6,798 bases of DNA from a bacterium (GCA_021162505.1 JAGGYO010000290.1:1-6798); one strand, 5' to 3'; positions 1 through 6,683 are shown, numbered from the stretch's first letter. Program-made: numbers and translations. The notes: a model not told the origin generated them from the sequence alone.

Positions 1-428
1 ATTATAAATATTTTTTCAATAGTATTATAAATATCTTTATCAAGATGTTCTAATATTTTTTCTAAAAGATTCCAGTTTTCAACGATTAAAAAGTTGGAAT
101 CCGAATGTTTATATATAAAAGTAAGTTCAAATGCTGAAGAATCCGTGCCACGAGGGACGCTAATTACACTCAATCCCTGCATAGCATAATCGAGTACCGA
201 CCATTCATACCGATTATCGCAGAACAATGAGATAGTAGACCCCGATTCCACGCCGAATGAAGTTAAGCCCGCACTTATTACTTGAATATCGCGATAATAT
301 TCCTTATATGTCTTTATAGTTTTATCTTTCCCCTTTCTGAACTTGTGAGATATTTTATCAGGATATTTTTCACTATTCAATCTTGGAATTTCGCACAAAT
401 TATTAAATACATACTTCTTTTTTTTCAT
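1..428 (-). CDS. Acyl-CoA synthetase (AMP-forming), N-terminal part, cut by window edge
   Basis: Reading down from the ATG at 428-426 gives 142 open codons that run off the left edge; the product begins MKKKKYVFNNLCEIP. It matches the N-terminal subdomain of AMP-binding (adenylate-forming) long-chain acyl-CoA synthetases. The order is a leading helix with YPDK (about residues 22-25), the TYKEY segment (40-44), GVESGSTISLFCDNRYEW (60-77) and then SVISVPRGTDSS (88-99). The PRGTDS form of that last motif is typical of one long-chain acyl-CoA ligase branch. Such enzymes make acyl-CoA from fatty acid, ATP and CoA at the inner membrane. The ATP-binding TSGTTG loop and the C-terminal lid lie outside the window, so activity cannot be judged. 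A GAGGAAG Shine-Dalgarno (436-442) sits 7 bases before the ATG, and the gene has its own promoter. Eight A's directly follow the ATG. The family is fairly sure; the substrate is unknown. Confidence 0.85.
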   Translation of the reverse strand, partial: MKKKKYVFNNLCEIPRLNSEKYPDKISHKFRKGKDKTIKTYKEYYRDIQVISAGLTSFGVESGSTISLFCDNRYEWSVLDYAMQGLSVISVPRGTDSSAFELTFIYKHSDSNFLIVENWNLLEKILEHLDKDIYNTIEKIFI

Positions 429-435
429 AAACTAT

Positions 436-442
436 CTTCCTC
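436..442 (-). promoter_or_regulatory. Ribosome-binding site of the left-end acyl-CoA synthetase
   Basis: On the minus strand this reads GAGGAAG, with a 7-base spacer to the ATG at 428. It fixes the start of a gene that is otherwise cut by the window edge. Its first base is also the last base of the stem-loop at 442-473, so the stem could affect ribosome access. Confidence 0.75.
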
Positions 443-473
443 GGCAAACATTTGAAATCACCCGTTTTTGCCG
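442..473 (-). repeat. Stem-loop in the 5' leader of the left-end acyl-CoA synthetase
   Basis: CGGCAAA (473-467 on the minus strand) and TTTGCCG (448-442) are perfect reverse complements, giving a 7-bp stem with an 18-base loop. No T run follows on the minus strand, so it does not look like a rho-independent terminator. The -10 box at 479-484 predicts transcription starting near 472, so the stem would form at the very 5' end of the mRNA and finish against the Shine-Dalgarno site. mRNA stabilisation or control of translation is inference. Confidence 0.55.
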
Positions 474-478
474 TTTTG

Positions 479-507
479 ATTATACACTATTTTTTATATT
501 ATTACAA
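479..507 (-). promoter_or_regulatory. Sigma-70-type promoter for the left-end acyl-CoA synthetase
   Basis: On the minus strand, TTGTAA (507-502, 4 of 6 consensus bases) is followed by a 17-base spacer and a perfect TATAAT (484-479). The predicted start is near 472, giving a leader of about 44 bases. The -35 box overlaps the TAA stop (504-502) of the upstream TPR gene. The spacing and the exact -10 make this the best promoter in the window, although the surrounding DNA is AT-rich and such matches are easier to find by chance there. Confidence 0.65.
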
Positions 508-1977
508 CCCCTCGCATATTTTTTTTAAAAGTTCTTCGTATTTTATAATTATTTTTTCATTAATATCTTTTGTAGTGTTTATAATAACAATTTCATCTTC
601 CTTCAATCCAAGAACTCTCATAATACTTGTTTGTTCGTTTAAGAGAAAATCAGCTACTATATTAATGACGTTGACAAGTTCTTTGATCTTATCAAGTTTC
701 CTTTTCTCTTTTTGCAACTCTTTTAATTTCTCATTTAATAAACAGAAATTTATCTTTATATTTTCTAAAATCTTTTCGTTTCCAATATCCATCAATAGTT
801 CAATAAAATATATAAAATATTTAAGATATTCCTTGTAACTACCTATTTGCAGATATAATCCATAGAGTATGCTATAAGTATCTTTTAAAGTATACTTCAA
901 ATTATTTTTTTTTAATATTTTTTCCGCTTTTTTCAAAGCACTAACGGCTTGTTTGATCTTTCCAGTTTTTAAATAAACATTCCCCATATTGTTATAAACA
1001 CTGCCTAAATTAAGATAGTTCTTTAACTCTTTTGCTAATCGTTCGCCTTCTTTGAGAAAACTCATTGCTCTATTATATCTCCCCTCTTCTCTATAGAGAT
1101 TTCCCAAATTATTCAATACTGTAAGCAATATTAGTTTGTTATTGCCGTTCTTTAAATTTTCATAAACAAATAGATAATTCTCTTTGGCTTTATTTGGTTC
1201 ATTAAGGTTAATATAGATATACCCAAGATTGAGCTTTGCGGAGATGATCCCCGTCTTATATTCAATATCCCTTGAATATTGAAGATACTTTTGATAGTAA
1301 CTTTTGGCATTGAGCATATCTCCTGTTTTTGCCAATATTGCCGCCATATTTGAAAAAGATTTGCACATTCCCATCTTATAATTTATCTTTTTTGAAAGTT
1401 CATGATATTCCTTATAATACCTCATAGCATTATCAAAATCTTCTATTTGTGAGTATATATAGCCAATATTATTCAATGTTTTGCACCTGTTTATCTTATC
1501 AATATTTAGTATTAGATTTTTTTTGAAAATTTTCAATGCCTTTTCATAATGATGTAAAAAAATATTACAAACACCCAAACCATTATTAACAACAAAATCC
1601 TTTCCTTTGCTAACTTTCATTATTTCAAGTTTTTCATAACTTTCTAAAGCTTTATTATACATTCCTTTTTTTACATAAACATTTGCTAAAATATTATGTG
1701 CCTTTATTAATATCATCTTGCTTTTATTATTTTTTATGACATCTTTAACTGTTTTTTCCACTTCGGATAAACTTTTACTCATATTAAATCTAATATCTGA
1801 AATTTCAAGATTGATCAATACATTACTTTGGAGCTCACCAAGTTTTTTGTTAATAATTATAATTTTTTCATAATCGTTCAAACTATTTTGAACTCTTCCA
1901 ATAAGTCTATATATTTCCCCTCGGTTTTCCAGCGCTTTTTTATATAAGGCGGTAGTACGACTCTTTGATGCTTTCAT
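502..1977 (-). CDS. Tetratricopeptide-repeat (TPR) protein, role unknown
   Basis: A 491-residue protein built almost entirely of TPR helical hairpins, which normally form a scaffold for binding other proteins or peptides. I see about ten units, near residues 14-46, 51-88 (degenerate), 91-123, 128-158, and then six in exact 40-residue register starting at 165, 205, 245, 285, 325 and 365. Typical cores are NNIGYIYSQ, NNLGNLYREEGRYNRA and NNMGNVYLKTGK. Residues about 412-435 are charged and probably coiled coil, followed by about 55 unassigned residues. There is no signal peptide, membrane segment or enzymatic domain, so it is probably cytoplasmic. Repeats begin within 15 residues of the start, as in the middle of larger kinase, ATPase or cyclase proteins with TPR regions, so loss of an N-terminal domain is possible. 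An in-frame TAA two codons before the ATG rules out a longer start in this frame. The ribosome-binding site is weak (AGGT, 13 bases away). The gene is visibly more AT-rich than its neighbours. Confidence 0.9.
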   Translation of the reverse strand: MKASKSRTTALYKKALENRGEIYRLIGRVQNSLNDYEKIIIINKKLGELQSNVLINLEISDIRFNMSKSLSEVEKTVKDVIKNNKSKMILIKAHNILANVYVKKGMYNKALESYEKLEIMKVSKGKDFVVNNGLGVCNIFLHHYEKALKIFKKNLILNIDKINRCKTLNNIGYIYSQIEDFDNAMRYYKEYHELSKKINYKMGMCKSFSNMAAILAKTGDMLNAKSYYQKYLQYSRDIEYKTGIISAKLNLGYIYINLNEPNKAKENYLFVYENLKNGNNKLILLTVLNNLGNLYREEGRYNRAMSFLKEGERLAKELKNYLNLGSVYNNMGNVYLKTGKIKQAVSALKKAEKILKKNNLKYTLKDTYSILYGLYLQIGSYKEYLKYFIYFIELLMDIGNEKILENIKINFCLLNEKLKELQKEKRKLDKIKELVNVINIVADFLLNEQTSIMRVLGLKEDEIVIINTTKDINEKIIIKYEELLKKICEGL

Positions 1978-1999
1978 TAATTATTATTTTACCTATTAA

Positions 2000-2029
2000 A
2001 TTGTAATACTAAGATACCAATATTAGCAA
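2000..2029 (-). promoter_or_regulatory. Weak promoter candidate for the TPR gene
   Basis: The 74-base gap between the lipoprotein and TPR genes contains, on the minus strand, TTGCTA (2029-2024), an 18-base spacer and TACAAT (2005-2000). The start would be near 1993, leaving a leader of only about 16 bases that cuts into the weak AGGT ribosome-binding site. An overlapping alternative is TTGATT (2035-2030) with TAGTAT (2011-2006), also 18 bases apart, which leaves a more usable leader. I see no terminator hairpin after the lipoprotein gene, so read-through from the operon is also possible. Confidence 0.35.
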
Positions 2030-2051
2030 AATCAAAAGAAGAAACTTAGCA

Positions 2052-2585
2052 CTATTTTATAACTGTTCCTTCAAATTTCACAACTTCTTTTGTTGGGAAA
2101 CCATTATTACCCAGTTTTTTTGCTGTGCCTTTAAAGGAAAGATTTAACTTATCAATCCTTATACCTCCAAATTTACTTTTCTTTGTTTTTAAATTACTTA
2201 CTGTAATTGTAATATCTGTAACATTATAATTTTTCAAATCTAAATCCGGTTCGCTTAACACACCATTTTTATAAGTGAATCCTATATAAAAACCGACAAG
2301 TCCGTCTTTAGCAATATTCGCATTTACAGAATAAGCATAACTTACTACACCGGGATTTGGAGCATCATTTCTGATAGTAACATCTTGAAATTTTTCTTCA
2401 GAATCTGCAATTATTAAAGTAACTGTTGGTGTATTAGGAACATTTTTTTTCTCTACCTGTGTGGCTTTTTGCGCCACAGGTTTTGCAACATTATTTTCTT
2501 CTTGAGTTTTTGATCCGCATGAAACCATAAAAATCGTTAAAAATAAAGCAAATGAAATAAATAAAATCTTTTTCATACTACACAT
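2052..2585 (-). CDS. Putative lipoprotein of unknown function
   Basis: A 177-residue protein with a lipoprotein signal peptide: MKK, a hydrophobic stretch (residues 7-21), then FMVSC with the lipid-bearing Cys at 23. Met at -3 is a relaxed lipobox, and Gly-Ser after the Cys shows no obvious inner-membrane retention signal, so an outer-membrane anchor is plausible. A polar linker (about 24-52, rich in Q, K, P and N) leads to a probably beta-rich domain (about 53-177) with alternating stretches such as TDITITVSNL and KLNLSFKGTAKK and a final VVKFEGTVIK. I do not recognise the family and assign no function. The ATG at 2585 directly follows the peptidase TAG with no gap and no clear Shine-Dalgarno. 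A second ATG at 2576 gives a more classical MKKILF start and may be the true one. Either way it is probably co-translated with the peptidase. Confidence 0.85.
   Translation of the reverse strand: MCSMKKILFISFALFLTIFMVSCGSKTQEENNVAKPVAQKATQVEKKNVPNTPTVTLIIADSEEKFQDVTIRNDAPNPGVVSYAYSVNANIAKDGLVGFYIGFTYKNGVLSEPDLDLKNYNVTDITITVSNLKTKKSKFGGIRIDKLNLSFKGTAKKLGNNGFPTKEVVKFEGTVIK
2455..2481 (-). repeat. Imperfect inverted repeat inside the lipoprotein linker
   Basis: ACCTG-TGGC on one side pairs with GCCA-CAGGT on the other around a 7-base loop (2466-2472), with a 2-base bulge at 2460-2461. This gives nine pairs, unusually GC-rich for this gene. It lies in the codons for the linker around KPVAQKATQ. 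It may be chance in low-complexity linker coding, or an RNA structure after the signal-peptide codons. Confidence 0.4.
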
Positions 2586-3647
2586 CTATAAAATAAAATC
2601 TTCTTTTTTCTTAATATTCATTATTGTTTTAGCAAGTAATAATGCAGTATTTTCAGTATCTTTCATTGATACCACTTCAACAGGTGTATGCATATATCTA
2701 TTGGGAATGCTGACTAGTGCCGTTGCAACACCGCCTCTGGTTAATTGAATTGCATTCGCATCTGTTCCCGTACCCCTTGCCGCCGCAACAATTTGATAAG
2801 GTATTTTATTTTCTTTTGCAGTTTTTACCAATAAGTCAAATAATTTAGGGTTAATATTTGGTCCTCTGGCAATAACAGGACCATTTCCCAGTTTAATATC
2901 ACCGAAAAGCTCTTTGCCGATTCCCGGAACATCGGATGAAAATGTAACATCAACAGCAAATCCGATATGCGGATGAACATTATAGGTTCCCGTGATAGCA
3001 CCTCTTAATCCGATCTCTTCCTGAACAGTTCCGACAGATGTTACTTTATGTTTTTTAAAATTGTTCTTTTTTAAAATTTTTAACGCCATTGCAATGGCAA
3101 ACACCCCTATTCTATCATCAAATCCCCGAGCAACATAAAGATCCTTCCTGATCTTTTTAAAATCCACATCTATTGTAGCAATATCTCCAATAGCAACAAG
3201 TTTTTCTGCTTCTTTCTTATCTTTTACACCAATGTCTATCCACATTTCTTTAAATTCCGCTACTTTTTTTCTTTCTTCCGGTGTTAATAGATGTATGGGT
3301 TTCCGGCCCAATACACCATATACTTTCCCTTTTTTAGTATGGACATTGACCCTTTGCCCTGCTATAACATGTGCGTCAACACCGCCAACCGGAGCAATTC
3401 TTAGAAATCCTTCGGGAGTAATGGATTTTACCATTAAACCGATCTCATCAATATGGCCCGTCATAATAATTGAAGTTTCCTTCTTTTCATTAATAATTCC
3501 ATAAGAATTCCCGTGAAAGTCGCCATTGACCTTATCGGCAAATGTCTTTACATGTCCTCTCCACACCTTGGCAATATTCGTTTCATAACCTGAAGGTGAA
3601 GATTCTGCAAGCAAATCCTTTAAAAACTGCATGTCCTTTTTTTCCAT
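2586..3647 (-). CDS. M42-family metallo-aminopeptidase
   Basis: A 353-residue cytosolic peptidase of the M42 clan (TET-type aminopeptidase, also annotated as glutamyl aminopeptidase or endoglucanase M). The family removes N-terminal residues from peptides with two metal ions and forms large tetrahedral dodecamers. All signature blocks are visible: TGHIDEIGLMV (63-73) with metal ligand H65 and catalytic-site D67; GFDDRIG (175-181) with the bridging Asp; SVGTVQEEIGLRGA (204-217) with catalytic E210 and ligand E211; FAVDVTFSSD (230-239) with D233; and YMHTPVEVVS (318-327) with H320. About residues 70-165 hold the inserted PDZ-like dimerisation domain. Length is normal for the family. The start is fixed by AAGGAGA (3659-3653) five bases before the ATG. 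The gene follows the acyl-CoA synthetase by 11 bases and abuts the lipoprotein. The family is very sure; substrate preference cannot be read from sequence. Confidence 0.95.
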   Translation of the reverse strand: MEKKDMQFLKDLLAESSPSGYETNIAKVWRGHVKTFADKVNGDFHGNSYGIINEKKETSIIMTGHIDEIGLMVKSITPEGFLRIAPVGGVDAHVIAGQRVNVHTKKGKVYGVLGRKPIHLLTPEERKKVAEFKEMWIDIGVKDKKEAEKLVAIGDIATIDVDFKKIRKDLYVARGFDDRIGVFAIAMALKILKKNNFKKHKVTSVGTVQEEIGLRGAITGTYNVHPHIGFAVDVTFSSDVPGIGKELFGDIKLGNGPVIARGPNINPKLFDLLVKTAKENKIPYQIVAAARGTGTDANAIQLTRGGVATALVSIPNRYMHTPVEVVSMKDTENTALLLAKTIMNIKKKEDFIL

Positions 3648-3652
3648 AATAT

Positions 3653-3659
3653 TCTCCTT
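3653..3659 (-). promoter_or_regulatory. Ribosome-binding site of the M42 peptidase
   Basis: AAGGAGA on the minus strand, 5 bases before the ATG. Its first base is the last base of the preceding synthetase's TAA stop (3661-3659), so terminating ribosomes are placed on the next start. Confidence 0.8.
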
Positions 3660-5377
3660 TATTTATTTACCTTAAACCTTTTTATCTTTTTTGTGGAGGT
3701 CATTTCCATTGGATCTTTCATTATCATAACCCTTTTTACTTGCTTATAAGGTGGGAATTTACTATTTATCCTATTCCTTTTCTCCTCCATTTCTTCTTTT
3801 ACACGAATGGTTATATCATCTTTTACAATATCGCCATATTTTTCATAATAATAATCATAATTTGGATGTATTATTGCCTCTATGTCTTCTGAGCCCACCT
3901 TGTTTTCCTTTAGGAATCCCTTTACCATGACCTGTTCAATACCGTCTTCCAATTCATAGTAATATTCAATCTCTTCGGGAAATACATTCTTACCACCTTC
4001 GGTAACAATAATGTTTTTCTTTCGACCCGTTAAATATAAATAATTTTCTTTATCAAGATAACCCATATCGCCGGTTTTCAAATATCCTTGATCATTCATT
4101 ATTTCATAGGTAGCTTCTTGATTTTTGTAATAACCCTTCATTACAATAGGACCCTTAATAACTATCTCGCCTATCTTTTTCCCTTCGTCAAGCTCGATCT
4201 TTACATCAAGTTGCGGGAGTATTTTTCCAACAGATTTTATTTTAAAATGTTCTACCGGATTTAATGCAATAATGGGCGATGTCTCTGTCATTCCGTAACC
4301 CTGTATAAAATCAAGACCCAGTTCATTGAACTGTTTGAATGTTTCAGGCGGTAAAGGCGCACCACCGGAAATAAGTATCCTAATATCATAAAGAGAAGCT
4401 TGCTGCAATAAACCTTTAAAGATCTTCTTACCCACTTTTACATTGAAAACTTTCTTCATGAATCCACTAAATCCCATGAGAAACCTTACAATACCGTAAA
4501 TAAAAACACCTTTTGCTTTTATTTTTTTCATAATTCCTTTGATCAGTTTATTAAAGAGAAGCGGAACACCTAAGAACATGGTAACCTTAGCTGTTTTCAG
4601 GTCGTTTAATATAACAGGTGTTGCAATGCGTTGACCGAAAACCACATCCGCTCCCACTGAAATCGCTTCAATAAAAACCGCCAGCATCGTATAAATATGA
4701 TGAAGAGGTAATAATGCATAAAAAACATCTGTATAAAGTAGGTGCAAATTATTTTGAGCTAATAAACAATCCGAGACCAAATTTTCATGTGTCAGCATTA
4801 CACCCTTCGGATTGCCGGTGGTTCCGGATGTAAACAATATAGCGGCAGTATCATTAGAGTTAGCCGCATTTATATCAATTTCCTTTTGACTTGTTTTATT
4901 CAGAATATAATTTTCAATATTAGGAGAAAGAGATATTTTTTCTTTAAATCTAAGTGTTCCATGTCCCATACTGTCATACTTTTCTTCATCAATAAATGCC
5001 ACTTTAACATCGGCAAATTCCATTAAGGATTCAATATTTTTTGTTTCCAATTGGTAGTCGATAGGGACTACAATTCCACCCATGCTCAATATAGAAAGAT
5101 ATGCCAATGCCCATTCAGGGCTGTTTTTCCCAGTTAGTCCTATTTTATCACCCTTATCAAGACCGATACTTCTTAAATACTGAGATATCTGATTAATGTA
5201 TTCTCCGATATCTTTATATGTTAAAAGCAGCTCTCTTGGACTTAAAAGCGTGAATCCCCTTTTTTCAGGATATCGATCTATTGTAATCTTAATAAGCTCT
5301 GATAATGTAGGCCAGGTCCCTTCAAAGAACTTCCCACGATAACCATTTAAAAATGACCAAGCTGTTTCTTTTGTCAT
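3659..5377 (-). CDS. Long-chain-type acyl-CoA synthetase (AMP-forming)
   Basis: A 572-residue adenylate-forming enzyme that should activate a carboxylic acid, probably a fatty acid, with ATP to an acyl-adenylate and transfer it to CoA. Motifs appear in the expected order: ATP loop AAILFTSGTTGNPKGVMLTH (178-197), LPLHHIYTML (223-232), SGGAPL (337-342), QGYGMTETSP (359-368, E365), LKTGDMGYLD (433-442, D437), GRKKNIIVTEGGKNVFP (451-467) with hinge-region R452, and TSTKKIKR (560-567), where K564 aligns with the catalytic lid lysine. Residues about 280-325 form a basic, hydrophobic insert typical of long-chain enzymes, probably for membrane contact; there is no signal peptide. The ATG (5377-5375) overlaps the asnS TGA (5376-5374) by 4 bases, with AGGA (5388-5385) 7 bases upstream, implying translational coupling. 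It resembles the left-end synthetase only at superfamily level. O-succinylbenzoate or other acid-CoA ligase is less likely given the insert. Confidence 0.93.
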   Translation of the reverse strand: MTKETAWSFLNGYRGKFFEGTWPTLSELIKITIDRYPEKRGFTLLSPRELLLTYKDIGEYINQISQYLRSIGLDKGDKIGLTGKNSPEWALAYLSILSMGGIVVPIDYQLETKNIESLMEFADVKVAFIDEEKYDSMGHGTLRFKEKISLSPNIENYILNKTSQKEIDINAANSNDTAAILFTSGTTGNPKGVMLTHENLVSDCLLAQNNLHLLYTDVFYALLPLHHIYTMLAVFIEAISVGADVVFGQRIATPVILNDLKTAKVTMFLGVPLLFNKLIKGIMKKIKAKGVFIYGIVRFLMGFSGFMKKVFNVKVGKKIFKGLLQQASLYDIRILISGGAPLPPETFKQFNELGLDFIQGYGMTETSPIIALNPVEHFKIKSVGKILPQLDVKIELDEGKKIGEIVIKGPIVMKGYYKNQEATYEIMNDQGYLKTGDMGYLDKENYLYLTGRKKNIIVTEGGKNVFPEEIEYYYELEDGIEQVMVKGFLKENKVGSEDIEAIIHPNYDYYYEKYGDIVKDDITIRVKEEMEEKRNRINSKFPPYKQVKRVMIMKDPMEMTSTKKIKRFKVNK

Positions 5378-6669
5378 GGGTATATCCTATTGATCATCCT
5401 AGGGAAAGGGATCGCTGTTCTCACATGAGAAATTCCCGTGATCCATGCAACAGTTCTTTCAAGTCCCAAACCGAAGCCGGAATGCGGGACACTCCCCCAC
5501 TTCCTGAGATCAATATACCATTTATAATTCTCCTCGGGAAGACCTGCGGCTTTTAAGTTCTTTAATAATTTATCAAGATCATGAACCCTTTGTGAACCGC
5601 CAACGATCTCTCCATAACCCTGAGGTGCAATGAGATCTACACCAAGTACAACCTTGGGATCCTCCGGATCATCCTCCATATAGAATGGCTTTATTTTTTT
5701 TGGAAATCTATGTATAAAAACAGGCTTATCAAAGTGATTGCTTACAATTGCTTCTTCATCGGCACCGAAATCCTCTCCCCATTCCATTTTCAGACCACCA
5801 TCATTTACCATTTTTACCGCGTCAGTATAAGATATGCGATAAAAGGGTGAGGTTATCTTCTTTAGATCTTCTATATTTCTCCCCAATATTTCTAAGTTGT
5901 TCTTTTGTCTTTCAATGATCCTTGTTATAATATAAATAACAAAATCTTCCTCTATTTCCATTAGTTCGTTAAGATCGCAAAAAGCGATCTCCGGTTCGAT
6001 CATCCAGAATTCCGTTAGATGTTTTTTGGTCTTTGACTTTTCAGCTCTGAAGGTGGGACCAAAACAATAGGTCTTTCTAAAAGCAAATATACCCGCTTCC
6101 TGGTAGAGCTGCCCTGATTGTGAAAGATATGCCTTGGTATCGAAATAATCGGTTTCAAATAAAGAACCCGTTCCTTCTGGTGCAGTTGGTGTCAATATGG
6201 GAGAGTCAAGCAGAATATAATCGTTTTCATACATATAATCCCTAATGGCTTTAATTATTTCATCCCTGATCATTATCGTGGCAAATTCTTTTTTGCTTCT
6301 CAACCAAAGATGTCTATGGTTCAATAAAAAATCCACTCCATGATCTTTTTTTTGTATTGGATATTCCTCTTTATCATAATGATAGATTATTTTAAATTGT
6401 TTTACAAGTATCTCATATCCGCCGGGAGCGCGTTTATTCTCTTTTACAATGCCCTTTATATCAATAACATCTTCATAAGTCAGATCTTTAATTGAGTTAA
6501 ATTCTTCTTCCGACATTTCATTCTTGACCAGTACATTTTGAATAAATCCTGTTCCGTCCCTTAAAATAATAAATGCTATCTTTCCGGAACTTCTGAAATT
6601 ATCGACCCAGCCCTTGATACTTACTTCTTTTTCTAAGTGATCCGCTATTTTTTTAATACTCACATCCAT
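5374..6669 (-). CDS. asnS: Asparaginyl-tRNA synthetase
   Basis: A 431-residue class IIb aminoacyl-tRNA synthetase that charges tRNA(Asn) with asparagine in the cytoplasm. The N-terminal OB-fold anticodon-binding domain is at about 1-100 (SIKGWVDNFRSSGKIAFIIL at 17-36). The catalytic core has motif 1 around LDSPILTPTAPEG (154-166), the amino-acid pocket region YLSQSGQLYQEAG (181-193), motif 2 at 201-227 (CFGPTFRAEKS then HLTEFWMIEPE, with R208 and E210), and motif 3 GFGLGLERTVAWITG (398-412, R405). The HLTEFWMIEPE form of motif 2 and the ending HVRTAIPFPR mark AsnRS rather than AspRS, and the length fits bacterial AsnRS. The start is fixed by a perfect AGGAGG (6683-6678) 8 bases before the ATG. 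Its TGA overlaps the next ATG. A direct AsnRS means charging of tRNA(Asn) need not rely on the indirect amidotransferase route. Confidence 0.97.
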   Translation of the reverse strand: MDVSIKKIADHLEKEVSIKGWVDNFRSSGKIAFIILRDGTGFIQNVLVKNEMSEEEFNSIKDLTYEDVIDIKGIVKENKRAPGGYEILVKQFKIIYHYDKEEYPIQKKDHGVDFLLNHRHLWLRSKKEFATIMIRDEIIKAIRDYMYENDYILLDSPILTPTAPEGTGSLFETDYFDTKAYLSQSGQLYQEAGIFAFRKTYCFGPTFRAEKSKTKKHLTEFWMIEPEIAFCDLNELMEIEEDFVIYIITRIIERQKNNLEILGRNIEDLKKITSPFYRISYTDAVKMVNDGGLKMEWGEDFGADEEAIVSNHFDKPVFIHRFPKKIKPFYMEDDPEDPKVVLGVDLIAPQGYGEIVGGSQRVHDLDKLLKNLKAAGLPEENYKWYIDLRKWGSVPHSGFGLGLERTVAWITGISHVRTAIPFPRMINRIYP

Positions 6670-6677
6670 TCCAGAAA

Positions 6678-6683
6678 CCTCCT
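6678..6683 (-). promoter_or_regulatory. Strong ribosome-binding site of asnS
   Basis: A perfect AGGAGG with an 8-base spacer. Its first two bases are shared with the TAG stop (6684-6682) of the upstream membrane-protein gene, so translation of the two is probably linked. Confidence 0.85.

Noticed and set aside
442..473. Hairpin read as the terminator of the TPR gene
   Set aside because: No U-tract follows the stem and a ribosome-binding site comes directly after it; a leader structure fits better.
452..838. Open frame of 128 codons on the plus strand
   Set aside because: It is antisense to the TPR gene, consists mainly of Phe/Ile/Ser from complementary Lys/Asn-rich codons, and has no independent support.
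2023..2051. Direct repeat of TTAGCA in the gap before the TPR gene
   Set aside because: Two copies of six bases in AT-rich DNA are expected by chance, and nothing else marks an operator or attachment site.
3232..3504. Open frame of 90 codons on the plus strand
   Set aside because: Antisense to the conserved M42 peptidase core; no recognisable domain.
4787..5026. Open frame of 79 codons on the plus strand
   Set aside because: Antisense to the acyl-CoA synthetase, including its conserved ATP loop; no recognisable domain.
3659..5377. Lys in place of Gly before the catalytic lysine (TSTKKIKR) as an inactivating change
   Set aside because: A basic residue at this position is common in long-chain acyl-CoA synthetases, and the aligned catalytic lysine is present.
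5353..5556. Open frame of 67 codons on the plus strand
   Set aside because: Antisense to the asnS/synthetase junction and conserved motif 3; no ribosome-binding site or family resemblance.
5374..6669. Aspartyl-tRNA or lysyl-tRNA synthetase
   Set aside because: Motif 2 HLTEFWMIEPE and the C-terminal HVRTAIPFPR are AsnRS-type, and the length is too short for bacterial AspRS with its extra domain.
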